Shown piece after piece: positions 1 to 10,654 of a stretch of 64,000 nucleotides of DNA. The DNA comes from Quercus robur (Eukaryota; Streptophyta; Magnoliopsida; Fagales; Fagaceae). The position numbers and the translations under genes are program-made. Numbering within the stretch: position 1 is the stretch's first letter; each line of letters opens with the position of its first letter. The stretch spans positions 26,320,782-26,384,781 of the forward strand of contig NC_065535.1 in the NCBI RefSeq assembly GCF_932294415.1. The letters run 5' to 3'. The notes below the pieces were generated by a model. That model had not been told where the DNA came from, searched no databases, and saw nothing but the letters and a program-made list of their open reading frames with translations.

Positions 1-1374
1 AATCTCTCACATATATTACTTGCCATCTCCCATTCTTCCTCCGTTGGAATGCACTTATAAGATGACTCACATATGTTCAATCGATAAAAGACATTTTGAT
101 ACTTTATAGCAATAGAAAGCATGAGATAGGTAGAGTTCCAACGAGTCTTACAATCAAGGGCTAGTTCTTTGGTACATTCAACATGTGCTTGTCGAGCTGT
201 CTCTTCAAACTTCTACCTTCTCTTTGTTGATGCAGTCCAAAATCCCACACTTTCTCGAACGTTTTCAATGCATGATCCAATTACATCCAAACCATCCTGA
301 ACAATTAAATTAAGAACATGTGCTGCACAACGCATATGCAACATTGATCCACGCATAATAAGTGCACCACGTTGAAGCTTATCTAAGATAATTTTTATAA
401 CTGCATCATTGGTACTGCAATTGTCCATAGTCACAGTAGATAACTTCCTATCAATATTCCACTCCAACAAAATATCTAGAAGGACACTAGAAAGCACTTC
501 TTTCCTATGTGGTGATGGCACATAAATAAACCTTAAATGAGAAATTTAAATAATTAGAACCAACAATGATATAAGTTCATAAAACATTTGAAAAGAATTT
601 AATTGAAACATAAAAATGAATATATACTTTAAAAAAAGTACCTCATAACTCGACTTTGTAATCTCCACAAACCATCAATGAAGTGTGTTGTTACAACCAT
701 AAACCCTCGCTTTTTGTTTTGTGAAGTCCACATATCAGTGGTTATAGAAATTCTACCCTGATTCTTATCAATTTCATGCTTTGATTTCTCCATTTCTTTC
801 TCATAGATGCTCAAAATGTCCTTCTTGACTGTGTTCCTAGAAACCATCCTGAACAATGGTTGAAGAGAAGTTGAATATTTTCTAAAACCAATGTGGTCAA
901 CTATAGAGAGGGGATACTCATGCAAGATGATCATACGAGCAAGTTCATTTCTTGATACATTTTGATCAAAATTATAAGCATTCACACCCGCCATTGAATC
1001 CACTTTATTTTGATCCCTCGCCAAAATTTTTTGATTCATATCCCTAATGTCTTGAAACTTTCTCCTTGGACATATTTTCACGTGGTCATGCAAATGTTTA
1101 GAGCCATAATTGGATCCCCTTACTAGCAATTTCTTACAATAATTGCACTCAGCCTTGTCTTTCTCATCAACTCTCTTTCTCTTAAAATGATTCCAAACAA
1201 TTGATTTGTACTTCCCCTCTTCTTGAATTATTTCATTGCTAGGCTGGACTGCTTGGACATCGTTTGGCATATTCAACAGAGGTGATGATGGGGTTGCATT
1301 ATCTTCATCTACTATCAAAGGAAATTGATTGCTGCCAGATGGATTGGAGCTACCAATGTTTCATGTGAAGTCAT
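1..1374 (-). pseudogene. hAT transposase, N-terminal and middle part, decayed
   Basis: This is the transposase of the element above. Reading leftward, an N-terminal Asn/Ser-rich stretch is followed by a BED zinc finger (CNYC pair, then HLHDHVKIC) and the start of the RNase H-fold transposase (TTDMWTSQNKKRGFMVVTTH, then VDNCSTNDA-like TMDNCSTNDA and MRCAAHVLNLIV). A GT-AG intron separates 642 (exon end) and 531 (exon start), joining VMR to FIYVPSP in frame. Decay is visible: the most likely ATG (1374-1372) is out of frame with the BED part by a small indel near 1355, and a TAG at 212-210 interrupts WTASTKRR where relatives read on into KFEETARQ; the frame stays open after it to the window edge. 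Not functional as it stands. Confidence 0.85.
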
Positions 1375-2545
1375 TTTTTTCCTGATATTAATTTAGCAAC
1401 TTAGTAATGGACAAACTATATTTCTCCAATAGAGATAATATAAAATAATGGGAACGAAAAAAAAATTAAAACAAATCTCCTTGACAACGTTGTTAAACAA
1501 TTAAAATATATTTAGCAACGTCATTAAACAATTAAATTAAAAATCATAGCACTCGTGGCACATACACAAATGAGTATTCATATTTCATTGGCCTAAAAAA
1601 CACTAAAACAAATCTCTTTTACACTAAGTAGTCAGCATTATGCAGTAGTTAATTCCTCCCATTTTGTGACTATCTTATAGTGAATGGGACAAAGTCTCAA
1701 ACCTGTACCCCTTTCAAAAAAAAAAAAACCTGTAACTTATATTTTTTAATAAAAATACATAAAACAAAATTAAATTGTGAGTATGTTTTGCGTGGAGAAC
1801 AAGAACAAACAGCTAGAGCTAGTAGCAATGACCCAGGTTATGAAACAATGCCGAATAGTATATATTATTCCAGTAGTAATTCTAGCGAGCCAGTCAAGTA
1901 AGGCAGGCGTGAAGGAGGTCTGTAGCTTAGTAAAGGGTATGACGTAGAAAATAGAAATCACTTAGATTCTATTCATAGGGGTTAATCTTTCTATCCGTCT
2001 AGTGGATTTTAGAAAAGAATCAATAGACTATCAAAAAAAAAAGAATCAATAGAAAAAGAAAGAATCATATTGGCAATCAAACCCATAGGGAAACATATCC
2101 CTGACCCTCATCATCTTGTCTCCAAAAATTAAAAAACAAAAACCCAGTAAAATAGATATGGATTTTAACAAGCTTAAAGAAACAGTGTTGTTAAGCAGCC
2201 AAATGCCCACACAAAATTACAAAAACAATGACACAGACACATATTTAGAGCCACAGACCCGTAACTCATTAAAAAAAATTATATTATGTTCATGATGAAA
2301 ACTAAGTTGAGAAAGACCGAATGAATCATGAATGAAATCATCAATTCAATAGTATATAAATTTGTTTCTAATAAAGACAAAAAAAAAAAAAAAAAAAAAA
2401 AGTTAAAATTGGTACCTTATTTCCAACTTTGCTAGAGAAAAAAGAGGTAGAGCCACGTTAGGTAGAATAAAATAAGTTGATGATATTTTTGTTTAAATAG
2501 TAGGGTTTTAGGGTACAATAAAATTACAATTTAACCCTTATTAAT

Positions 2546-2600
2546 GCGGGGCGGGGCGGGGCGGGGCGGGGATGGGGCGGGGCTGGTCAAGCGGGGCAGG
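2546..2600. repeat. GGGGC-rich subterminal repeats of the left hAT
   Basis: Five-base GGGGC units in tandem, followed by degenerate copies. They lie just inside the presumed hAT terminus at 2618, where hAT transposases usually bind short GC-rich subterminal motifs. It is much more GC-rich than the surrounding nuclear DNA. Confidence 0.75.
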
Positions 2601-2618
2601 GAAAAATTGCCATCCCTA

Positions 2619-3012
2619 CCCGCCCGGCCCGGAAATAGAACCCAGCACCCTTCTGATCCATTCATTTCTGCAAGCACGGGGGATCCAGAGTAAAGCCCCC
2701 TTTCTATTGCATAACCTAAAAAAGCTATATAAGCAAAGTACCAAAGTGGTTGCAGGAACGATACGCTTTGGTTACCTTAACGGCGAACGCTTCAAAAGGC
2801 GACCAGCTTTCAATACTAGTTGTTACGTTACGCTGCTTTTTTTCCAATATCATTGAATAGCATGGCCTGGGGCTAAGGTAACTCAAGTGGGAGAGCCGTG
2901 TTATGGGTGACCTTATTGCACGGTTCAGAGAGCACTTGTGTATGTGATGCAAGTGAACGTGTACAAAAAAGCTGTCGTAAAGTTTCGTTGTTCGTTCCGT
3001 CGTCGACCCTAT
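2619..3012 (+). other. 3' end of nad7 group II intron 2
   Basis: The stretch ends at the exon 3 boundary (CCTAT|C then TATGTT). A group II domain V-like hairpin is visible at about 2893-2927: GAGCCGTGTTATGGG, a GTGA loop, then ACGGTTC. A domain VI-like stretch lies between it and the exon. Only the last ~394 nt of the intron are present. Confidence 0.75.
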
Positions 3013-4367
3013 CTATGTTTCTATGATGGCCCAAGAACACGCTCATTCTTCAGCCGTAGAGAGACTTTTGAATTGCGAGGTACCATTACAAGCTCAATAT
3101 ATACGAGTGTTATTCCGTGAAATAACTCGAATTTCAAATCATTCACTTGCTTTAACTACTCATGCTATGGATGTGGGAGCATCAACTCCATTCCGGTGGG
3201 CTTTTGAGGAGCGGGAGAAATTGTTGGAATTCTATGAAAGAGTCTCGGGAGCCAGGATGCATGCCAATTTCATACGACCAGGTGGAGAGGCACAAGATCT
3301 GCCTCTTGGCTTATGTCGAGATATTGATTCCTTCACACAACAATTTGCTTCTTGTATCGACAAATTAGAAGAGATGTCAACCGGCAACCGTATCTGGAAA
3401 CAACGATTAGTGGATATTGGTACTGTCACTGCACAGCAAGCAAAGGATTGGGGATTCAGTGGTGTAATGTTAAGAGGTCGTACGACATAAAGACATTGAT
3501 AGCAATATGGGGGAAGTTCCCATCAGGCAACAACGGTTCTGCCTGACCCTACTTAAGCATGCATATTATGTTAGTCAAGACTTGGTGTGAAGCCTTGGAG
3601 CTTACGTTAGAAGAGCAAAAGGCCCGGGGCGAGGGTGAGCTGAGGGGGGACAGTGTAAGTGAGTGAATGTGTGTAAGCCCAGTCAAACATGACTGTTCTA
3701 GGCGGGGCGGGCCACCCATCTTCGAATGGTGTTGGTCCTACGAACCGTGAACGGATTCGCCTCTGGCCTCTAGGTACGTCGGAACCGCATGAGTTCACCG
3801 GGGTGGAGCACGGTCCGCCAAAATCGGCATAGGTTAGGTGCTATTGATGGAACATGGTAAGCCTATCTTTCTCCATATGGAAGTGCTGCGGGCACATAGA
3901 GATGTAGGTAGAGGAAGCCTCAAAAAGCGAAGGCCGAGCTGTAGGTTACATGACCTGCACTGAGTTGGTGGCTGACTGGGCTTTTTCCTGGATCAAAGCA
4001 GATCAGCTCACCTTCTTGTTATCCAAAAGTCGGTCGAATCGGGCGGGCCCCTGCCCCGGAACGTTGAATGAAATAGGTGGTTGGGTTCTCTTTCTACAAC
4101 CCTTTTGATCAGTGTTGTCGATACCGTATCGCACCGGCCGGTACGGCCGGAATATACCGTACCGGCCGGTGATCCGGTACGGTTAACCTCTACGTTTCGT
4201 ACCGGTAAAAATACTGGCCGTACTGGCCAATACTGGCTGTACCGGCCGGTATTTGAATACCAGACCGAAACGTTTAAAAAGCTGTTTTGTTAATTCTGAC
4301 TTTATCAAGGGCAAAATTGTAATTTTATTAAATCCTAATTCTAAAACCCTAAGTTCCTAATTCTGAC

Positions 4368-4700
4368 TTTCTTTCTTTCTCTCTCTCACGCTCTCTCTCA
4401 GCTGCTCCGTTCTCTCTGCCGTAGTAGTTTAAGGTCAATCTTTCTCTCACACTCGGCAGCTCCGCTCTCTGTTTCTCAGTCGGCAAGCCACAGCCCTCTT
4501 TCTTTCTTTCTCTCTCTCACGCTCTCTCTCAGCTGCTCTGTTCTCTCTGCCGTAGTAGTTTAAGGCCAATCTTTCTCTCACACTCGGTAGCTCTGCTCTC
4601 TGTTTCTCAGTCGCCGCTGCTCTGTCTCTCACTCGCCGCCGCTGCTCTGTCTCTCACTCGCCGCCGCTGCTCCGTCTCTCACTCTCTCGGCCACTCTCAG
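4368..4700 (+). repeat. 131-bp tandem duplication in the hAT leader
   Basis: A CT-rich segment starting near 4368 (pyrimidine tract, CAGCTGCTCCGTTCTC, GTAGTAGTTTAAGG, CACACTCGGCAGCTC) is repeated with an offset of 131 bp from about 4499, with a handful of substitutions. It is followed by two ~26-bp units containing CTCGCCGCCGCTGCT. The block ends at the leader splice donor near 4700 (CAG|GTAACG). It is transcribed leader, not coding. Confidence 0.8.
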
Positions 4701-4771
4701 GTAACGTTTTGTCTTAATTTTTTTATGTGTGGAATTATACTTCATGTGGAATATGATAAATAAAAACTTGA

Positions 4772-4978
4772 TTTTGGTTCTATGTTCCTGAATTGTGTTG
4801 GTTCTGTGTTCCTGAATTGTGTTCTGTGTTCCTGAATTGATTTTGGTTCTGTGTTCCTGAATTGTGTTGGTTCTGTGTTCCTGAATTGTGTTTTGTGTTC
4901 CTGAATTGGTTCTGTGTTCCTGAATTGGTTTTGGTTCTGTGTTCCTGAATTGTGTTGGTTCTGTGTTCCTGAATTGAT
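4772..4978 (+). repeat. Minisatellite in the hAT leader intron
   Basis: About ten copies of a GTTCTGTGTTCCTGAATTG-type unit, in two alternating spacings (GTGTT or GTTTTG between cores), giving a higher-order pattern. It lies in the leader intron between 4700 and the start codon at 5114. The identical cores suggest recent slippage or unequal exchange. Long open frames on the minus strand here are only products of the repeat. Confidence 0.85.
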
Positions 4979-5113
4979 ATATATTGTTGTTTCATTCTTG
5001 ATTTTGGTTAGCTTCAAATATTGGGTTAGTAATTTACAACTTAGTATGACTATTAATAAAAAGGTAACTAGAGTTATTAACAAATAATTGATGGTATATA
5101 TGCAGTGTAAATT

Positions 5114-7598
5114 ATGACTGAAAATCAGTCAAGTGTAGCATCTGGCCCGGCTGTAAGGTCCGAGGATCCAGCATGGGCTTATGGCCGTGCTGTGCCGAAT
5201 GCAAGAAATAACACCCAGTGTACTTTTTGTTGTAAAATGATAAGGGGGGGAGGAATTACTAGGCTCAAGTATCATTTAGCTGGGATTCCGGGTGATGTTG
5301 AAGCATGCAAAAAAGTATCTGAAGATGTAAAATGGCAAATGAAACAATTGATTGAAGATTTAAAGAAAAATAAACAGAAAAAAAAAAAAAGAAGAATAAA
5401 TAGAGAAATTGCAAATCCCTATGATGTAGAGGAGGAGGAGGAGGATGATCATCATCATGATGAAGGTAATAATGATAATGAGAGAGGGGGTTCAAAGAGT
5501 CATTCATCAGCTAGTAATTATAACACTAAGGGGAAAGAAAAAGTTGGAGAAAAGTCAAACATTAAATCCTATTTTGCTCCAAGAACAAAACCTGGTTCTC
5601 AACCATCCATAAGGTCTTCTTTGGCCTCAAAGCAAATGGTTGAGAAGGCAAGAAAGAATTTTGCAAGATGGTGGTACCATGCTAATATACCTTTCAATGC
5701 CGCTCACTCTGTGTATTATCAAGAAGCTTTAGATAGTGTAGCAGCTATTGGGCCTGGTTTTAAGGGACCTTCTTATCATGACTTGAGGGGGCCTTTATTA
5801 CAAAAACATGTGGGTGAAATGAATGATTATATCTTAGATGTGAAAAATGATTGGAAAGTTTATGGGTGTTCAATTATGTCAGATGGGTGGACAAATCAAA
5901 AGAGAGCTCCAATCATTAATTTTTTAGTGTATTGTCCTAGAGGTACCATGTTTCTTAAATCCCTTGATGTGTCAAGCCTAACAAAGGATGCAGATACATT
6001 GTTTAAGTTGTTTGATAAAGTTGTTCAAGAAGTTGGGCCTGAGAACGTTGTGCAGTTCATTACAGATAATGATGCTTCTTACAAGTCTGCAGGAAAGAAG
6101 CTAATGCAGAAATATGGGACATTCTATTGGTCTCCTTGTGCAGCCCATTGCATTGATTTAATGTTGGAAAATTTTTCTGATAAAAGATATTTTCCTATCA
6201 TTTATGAAACCATTCAAAAGGCTTAAAAGATTACCAAATTCATATACAACCATGGCAAGATTTTAGCTTTGATGAGAAGCGACTTCACTAATGGTAGGGA
6301 TTTGATTCGTCCAGCCATCACAAGGTTTGCAACAGAGTTTTTAAGTCTTCAATGCTTGACTAAGTTCAAGAAAGAACTTAGGCAAATGTTTACTTGTGAT
6401 CAATGGGTCGAATCTCGATATGCTAGGGATGTCATGGGAAAGGAGGTGGCTGCAATTGTTTTGGAAGATAGAGAGTTTTGGTTACAATGTCAACAAATAG
6501 TGAAGATTAGTGAGCCTTTGGTTAGAGTACTACGTCTTGTAGATGGGGATGAAAAACCATCAATGGGATACTTGTATGAGGCAATGGATAAAGCAAAGGA
6601 GAATATAAAAGCAAGGTTGAAGAATAAAATTTCTGCATATATACCATTTACTAGTGTCATTGATGCTAGATGGGATAAACAACTCCATAGTCCATTGCAT
6701 GCAGCAGGTTGTTATCTTAACCCTGGAATCTTCTTTAGGCCGTCATTTAAGAAGCAAAAAGATGTTACAAAAGGCCTACTTAGTACCATTACAAGGCTGG
6801 TTTCTGATCCTAATGAGCAAGATATTCTTAGTTCTCAAATTGAATCATACAAAAAGTCTTTAGGTGACTTTGGAATGCCTATGGCAATCCGCCAACGTGA
6901 AAAACTAAGTCCAGGTATGCTATATGTATCTATACATATATATATATATATATATACACACATTTCATTTGAAAGTTTGTTATTTGCTTTGTACTAAATT
7001 AATAATTTCTTTTATTTTTGGAAGTTGCTTGGTGGGAGCAATTTGGAAATGACACTCCGGAATTACAAAAGTTTGCAATTCGAGTGCTAAGTCAGTGTTG
7101 TAGTGCAACTGGTTGTGAAAGAGCTTGGAGCACATTTGAGTTTGTCCATTCCAAGAGGAGAAATAGGCTTGAGCATAAACGTTTGAATGACTTGGTGTAT
7201 GTTCGGTATAATTTGTTGTTACGAGAAAGGTATGTTTTTAAATATATTCAATTTTTATTTTGAATGATTAGAAAATGTCACCAATGTATGATATTGATTT
7301 TGGTAGGAACATTAGAAGGACAAAGGATTACTTAGATCCTATAAGCCTTGATAATATTGATTTAATGGAGGATTGGGTAGCTAAGGAATCTGAATTTTTG
7401 TTACTAAGTGAGGAAGATGTGAATTGGGATAGCATTGAAGAACCATTAGCAACAATGACTTTAGAAGATGATAATGATGATGATGATGATGTTGTTGTTC
7501 TTGATGAGGAAGATGGTGAAAATGATGTTGTGTTAACAGATGCTAATACTCATGTGTATTATGGTCCTGATGTAAATCCTTTTGAAGGATGGGAGTAG
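5114..7598 (+). pseudogene. hAT transposase (BED, DUF659, dimerisation domain), one internal stop
   Basis: Exons 5114-6914, 7025-7229 and 7307-7598 join at GT-AG sites (CCAG|GTATG, GGAAG|TTGC; GAAAG|GTATG, GGTAG|GAAC) into 766 codons. Order of domains: BED-type zinc finger (CTFCCKM ... YHLAGI ... EACKK, residues ~33-60), basic and acidic low-complexity linker (~85-140), DUF659/RNase H-like catalytic part (CSIMSDGWTNQ, FITDNDAS, SPCAAHCIDLML), and C-terminal hAT dimerisation region (WWEQFG ... GCERAWSTFEFVHSKRRNRL), then an acidic tail. The only break is TAA at 6224-6226 (codon 371, QKA-stop-KITKFIYNHG). The frame is otherwise open, so the inactivation is young or could be a variant of this copy. 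Confidence 0.92.
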
Positions 7599-7839
7599 AT
7601 CTTGTGTAATTTGTGTTTATTTGTTTTCTTTATGTGTAATGAACAATCCTATGTAATTTGTGTTTATTTGTTTTCTTTGTGTGTAATGAACAATTTTATG
7701 TATGTGTTTTTTTTTAGTTGATGTTAAAGTTTCAAACAATGAATTATTTGTTCTTAATTGAAGTAATGTTTTATGATAAACATGAATTTTTGAGGTATTG
7801 TTTTATGGTAAATAGAGATTTTGTGTATGTATGTGTGTA

Positions 7840-7870
<31 letters not shown>

Positions 7871-8665
7871 TAAATATATAAAATAGCGGTAAACCCGAAA
7901 CGGTACACCGGTATTGACCGGTATCCGAAATATACCTTACCGGTGGCCAAACCGGTACGGCCTCCGATACGGTATTGACAACCTTGCTTTTGATATGATA
8001 GGCCCGGCCACCTTCCCCCTATCCCTTATGTTTAGGAGCGGGATCCACCCAAGAACGACCAGTCCTGTGGTGGTACGGAAGGCATGGACTCCGCGAACGT
8101 CCCGCGCCCCCTTTACAAAGGAAAGAAAGCCTCAACCAGAACCACATTTTCCTTTTGCATGCGGATGTAGCTAAGTGTCTGACTCTATTGGTCATAGTTC
8201 CCTGCTGTTGCGGCCAATGCTTGTTTGGGTGCGCGTGAACCAACCCAACAAACAAGGAAAGGATGCCTCTCGGGGCATCTGAGAATGATTCGAGCCGTAT
8301 GAAAGGAAACTCTCACGTACAGTTTGTTTTTTTTTTGGGGGGGAAGGAGCCCGACAGGGTCCCCCCACTGACTTGGCCCGGGCCTAAGTGAAAGTGAAGT
8401 GGTGGGCCTACCCATCCCAACCAGGGGTATGCTGGGATTTGCGAAGAGCAACACCTTACGATGTTTATGACCAATTGGATCCTGACGTACCAATAGGTAC
8501 CAGAGGAGATCGCTATGATCGTTACTGTATTTGTATTGAAGAGATGCGACAAAGTGTTCGGATCATTGTGCAATGTCCTAATCAAATGCCTAGTGGCATG
8601 ATCAAAGCCGATGATCGTAAGCTATGTCCTCCATCACGATGTCGAATGAAACTATCCATGGAATC

Positions 8666-10394
8666 GTGCGCCATGTGAAACGTAGATCATTGCCGTTCTT
8701 AACCGAGACTCAGGTTAAGCTCCGTCTTGGAACCTTGTGGGGTTAGGAGTAAAGCATCCCAAGGTTGGTGCATCTCGTTGGGCATAGAGAAGCATTGGGA
8801 ACCCCAATTTCTTTCTTCGGAGCCGTTTCTTTTCCTGTCCCCCCGCCCCGGCATAGCGCTTCGCTTCCGATTCTTGGGAAAAATCAACTGACTTCTCCCT
8901 TCTTCATTGATCTGGGGGAAAAGGAACCGTCTACTAGTTGGGAAGCTAGACATCAAGTAAGTGGCTTGATGAGGATAACTAAGCTGACACGCCGGAGTTG
9001 GTTGCTAGCACAACAGGGTGGTGCCTTACCGCACCGCAAGCGAACATGCGGTAGCGTTCGTGGTGGTGCTTCGAGATTCCAATGTACTGCGTCCAAGATC
9101 AGAACGAGCTTGTCGGCAGACCACTGCCGTCCCATTCTTGAGTGAGCTGGAGCGCAACCATCTTATCCACTGAACTAGCTAGAAGCTATCGCTTCGGGTT
9201 GAAGCACTAAAAGAAAAGGACTGGGAAACGCGGCGGCATAGGAACCATGGGACCCCCTACTAGTAAAGGGAAAACGAAAGTGCGCTCCTACACACCAGCT
9301 GAAAAAGCCCTTTCCCTTTTTCAAAATAATAAGGTTCATAGCTCCAACCTAGACAAGGCATTTTTATGCCCTTTTTTTAGGTTGGGTTGCTAGATACGGG
9401 ATCCTCGTAGTAGGCTGGACCAACATCCAGCCGAGAGAGGGCAACCTTTAGAAGCAACAGGTTGGGAAACTAAGAGAACGCTTCGCGTTTTCTTATCTTC
9501 TTCCCACCCTAGGAGTAGGAGTAGCACAAAAAGAGGGATTAGCATCATTGACCCAATGATAAAGCACTAAGACCTTCCTCGTTGGGGCTCCGCGCACTGG
9601 GAAAACGCTCTAGCAATGGGAAACCGGCCACTAGTTACAAAGCTCCAATAAAATATCGAAAGGGCTATCACAATCAGGTTCGAAGCAATTACCCCTATTT
9701 GTAAAGTACCCCTCTTCCTATTTAGGAGATTGAGGCGAGAAATGGCTTGATGAACCGTTCCATTTGCCACGCACCGGCCCCATTCACTTGCTTATCGTAG
9801 AGGCTGTAAGTACATAGTGCCTTACCACTATGAATAGTATAGTGGGGTTGAAACACGAGAGTGCCCGCCCTTTCTTTCAAGCAGGCCACTTTTTCCGGAA
9901 TGCAGTCCGCTTCAACCACTGTTTCACCTCCCAAAAAGCAAAGTTGGCTTGACGAACGCAGATGTGAGGAAGCGGGAGCAATAAAACCAAAAATCTCTTT
10001 CTTGTCCTTCTACTTAAGGGGCAAAGAGAAGCGCTTTGCTATTGAGAAAGCGAACGGTCAGCGCGAAGGTTCAAGACTTAGCTGAGCGTTAGCGAAGCTA
10101 GATTCTCATAGCGAGGCGCTTTGAGTTAGCGAAGCGCTGTAGTAGCGCCGAAGCCCTATGTGCTATAATGCTGAGCCAAGGACGCTCCACCCTATCTATA
10201 AAAGCAATCAACTGAGTTCTGAACGAATTAGCTCCTTGGTAATGGCTCAATTTATAGATAGAAAGCCCTATGATGGGAAACTACCACGTTAGGTTTGGAG
10301 AGAGATGGGACCGGTTATATAATAGGGGGAGCAGATGCAAGCTTTTTCTTTCAATAGCCGGCCAAATGACTACAGAATCATCGGTCTACTCTAC
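8666..10394 (+). other. nad7 group II intron 4
   Basis: The intron begins GTGCGCC, matching the group II start consensus GUGYG, directly after exon 4. A domain V-like hairpin (AAGCCCTATGATGGGAAAC ... ACGTTAGGTTTGG) is visible at about 10263-10297. The intron is 1729 nt. The short open frames inside it, on both strands, match no family I know and carry no maturase motif. Confidence 0.75.
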
Positions 10395-10654
10395 CTTAAT
10401 TCACTTTCGAACCTTATACAGAAGGTTTTTCTGTACCAGCTCCTTCTACCTATACCGCAATTGAAGCACCTAAAGGAGAATTTGGTGTCTTTCTGGTCAG
10501 TAATGGAAGCAATCGTCCCTACCGCCGTAAAATAAGAGCACCTGGCTCTGCCCATTTACAAGGACTCGATTCTATGTCCAAACATCACATGCCAGCAGAT
10601 GTAGTCACCATCATAGGTACTCAAGATATTGTGTCTGGAGAGGTGGATAGATAG

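Larger units (their letters stand above)
1..2618 (-). mobile_element. hAT DNA transposon (BED-finger, RICESLEEPER-like), 5' part, runs off the left edge
   Basis: The minus strand carries, in order, a hAT-like terminus at about 2618 (reading TAGGGATGGCAATTTTTCCC), a GC-rich block of GGGGC repeats, a 5' leader with a possible splice donor near 2417, and then the transposase exons below 1374. Terminus, GC-rich subterminal repeats and leader intron are the usual layout of plant hAT elements. The 3' end and left terminal repeat lie outside the window, so the target duplication cannot be checked. Mitochondrial sequence starts directly at its right end, so this element may also have landed in the mitochondrial insertion. 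The exact end (2617-2618) is inferred from family termini. Confidence 0.75.
4110..7986 (+). mobile_element. Full-length hAT DNA transposon inserted in nad7 intron 3
   Basis: The element has imperfect terminal inverted repeats: left CAGTGTTGTCGATACCGTAT, right (reverse complement) CAAGGTTGTCAATACCGTAT. It is flanked by a perfect 8-bp target duplication CTTTTGAT (4102-4109 and 7987-7994), the length expected for hAT. Subterminal regions are packed with ACCGGT/CCGGCCGGTACGG motifs on both sides (4130-4260 and 7895-7970). Inside are a leader with tandem repeats, a leader intron with a minisatellite, and a three-exon transposase gene. At 3877 bp it is a typical autonomous hAT size. The perfect duplication and almost open gene suggest a fairly recent insertion, necessarily later than the mitochondrial transfer. 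Confidence 0.95.
3480..8421 (+). other. nad7 group II intron 3, split by a hAT insertion
   Basis: It starts GTACGAC after exon 3 and ends with AAC just before exon 4. A domain V-like hairpin (CGAGCCGTATG ... CTCACGTACAGTTTG) lies at about 8292-8326. Total 4942 nt; removing the hAT (4110-7986) and one copy of its 8-bp duplication leaves 1057 nt. A run of T then G at about 8328-8342 lies between domain V and the 3' end and may be a nuclear slippage change or an assembly problem. Confidence 0.8.
3013..10654 (+). pseudogene. nad7: nad7 (NADH dehydrogenase subunit 7), exons 3-5, mitochondrial copy in the nucleus
   Basis: Exon 3 is 3013-3479, exon 4 is 8422-8665 and exon 5 is 10395-10654. Exons 3 and 4 have the 467 and 244 nt I recall for angiosperm nad7. 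They encode the complex I 49-kDa-type subunit: [20 protein letters not shown]..., [18 protein letters not shown]..., then [16 protein letters not shown]... to GEVDR and TAG. Exons 1 and 2 are absent. Several codons look like unedited genomic forms (for example CGT and TCA in [14 protein letters not shown], where edited plant proteins have Cys and Leu), which supports DNA-level transfer. Exon 5 is 260 nt instead of 262; a net 2-nt loss near 10402-10408 shifts the frame. With no promoter, no 5' exons and no group II splicing in the nucleus, this is a pseudogene. Confidence 0.92.

Noticed and set aside
2546-2600. GGGGC repeats as a CpG-island promoter
   Set aside because: Better explained as hAT subterminal repeats next to the element's terminus; no gene starts here.
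3023-3490. 155-codon open frame as a nuclear gene for a complex I subunit
   Set aside because: It is nad7 exon 3 running into a group II intron inside a mitochondrial insertion; exons 1-2 and a nuclear promoter are absent.
4742-5083. Repetitive protein or CRISPR-like array on the minus strand
   Set aside because: The repeats are a minisatellite in a hAT leader intron; spacers are not unique and there are no associated genes.
8699-10085. Several open frames of 60-126 codons on both strands
   Set aside because: They lie in nad7 group II intron 4 and show no maturase or other known motif.
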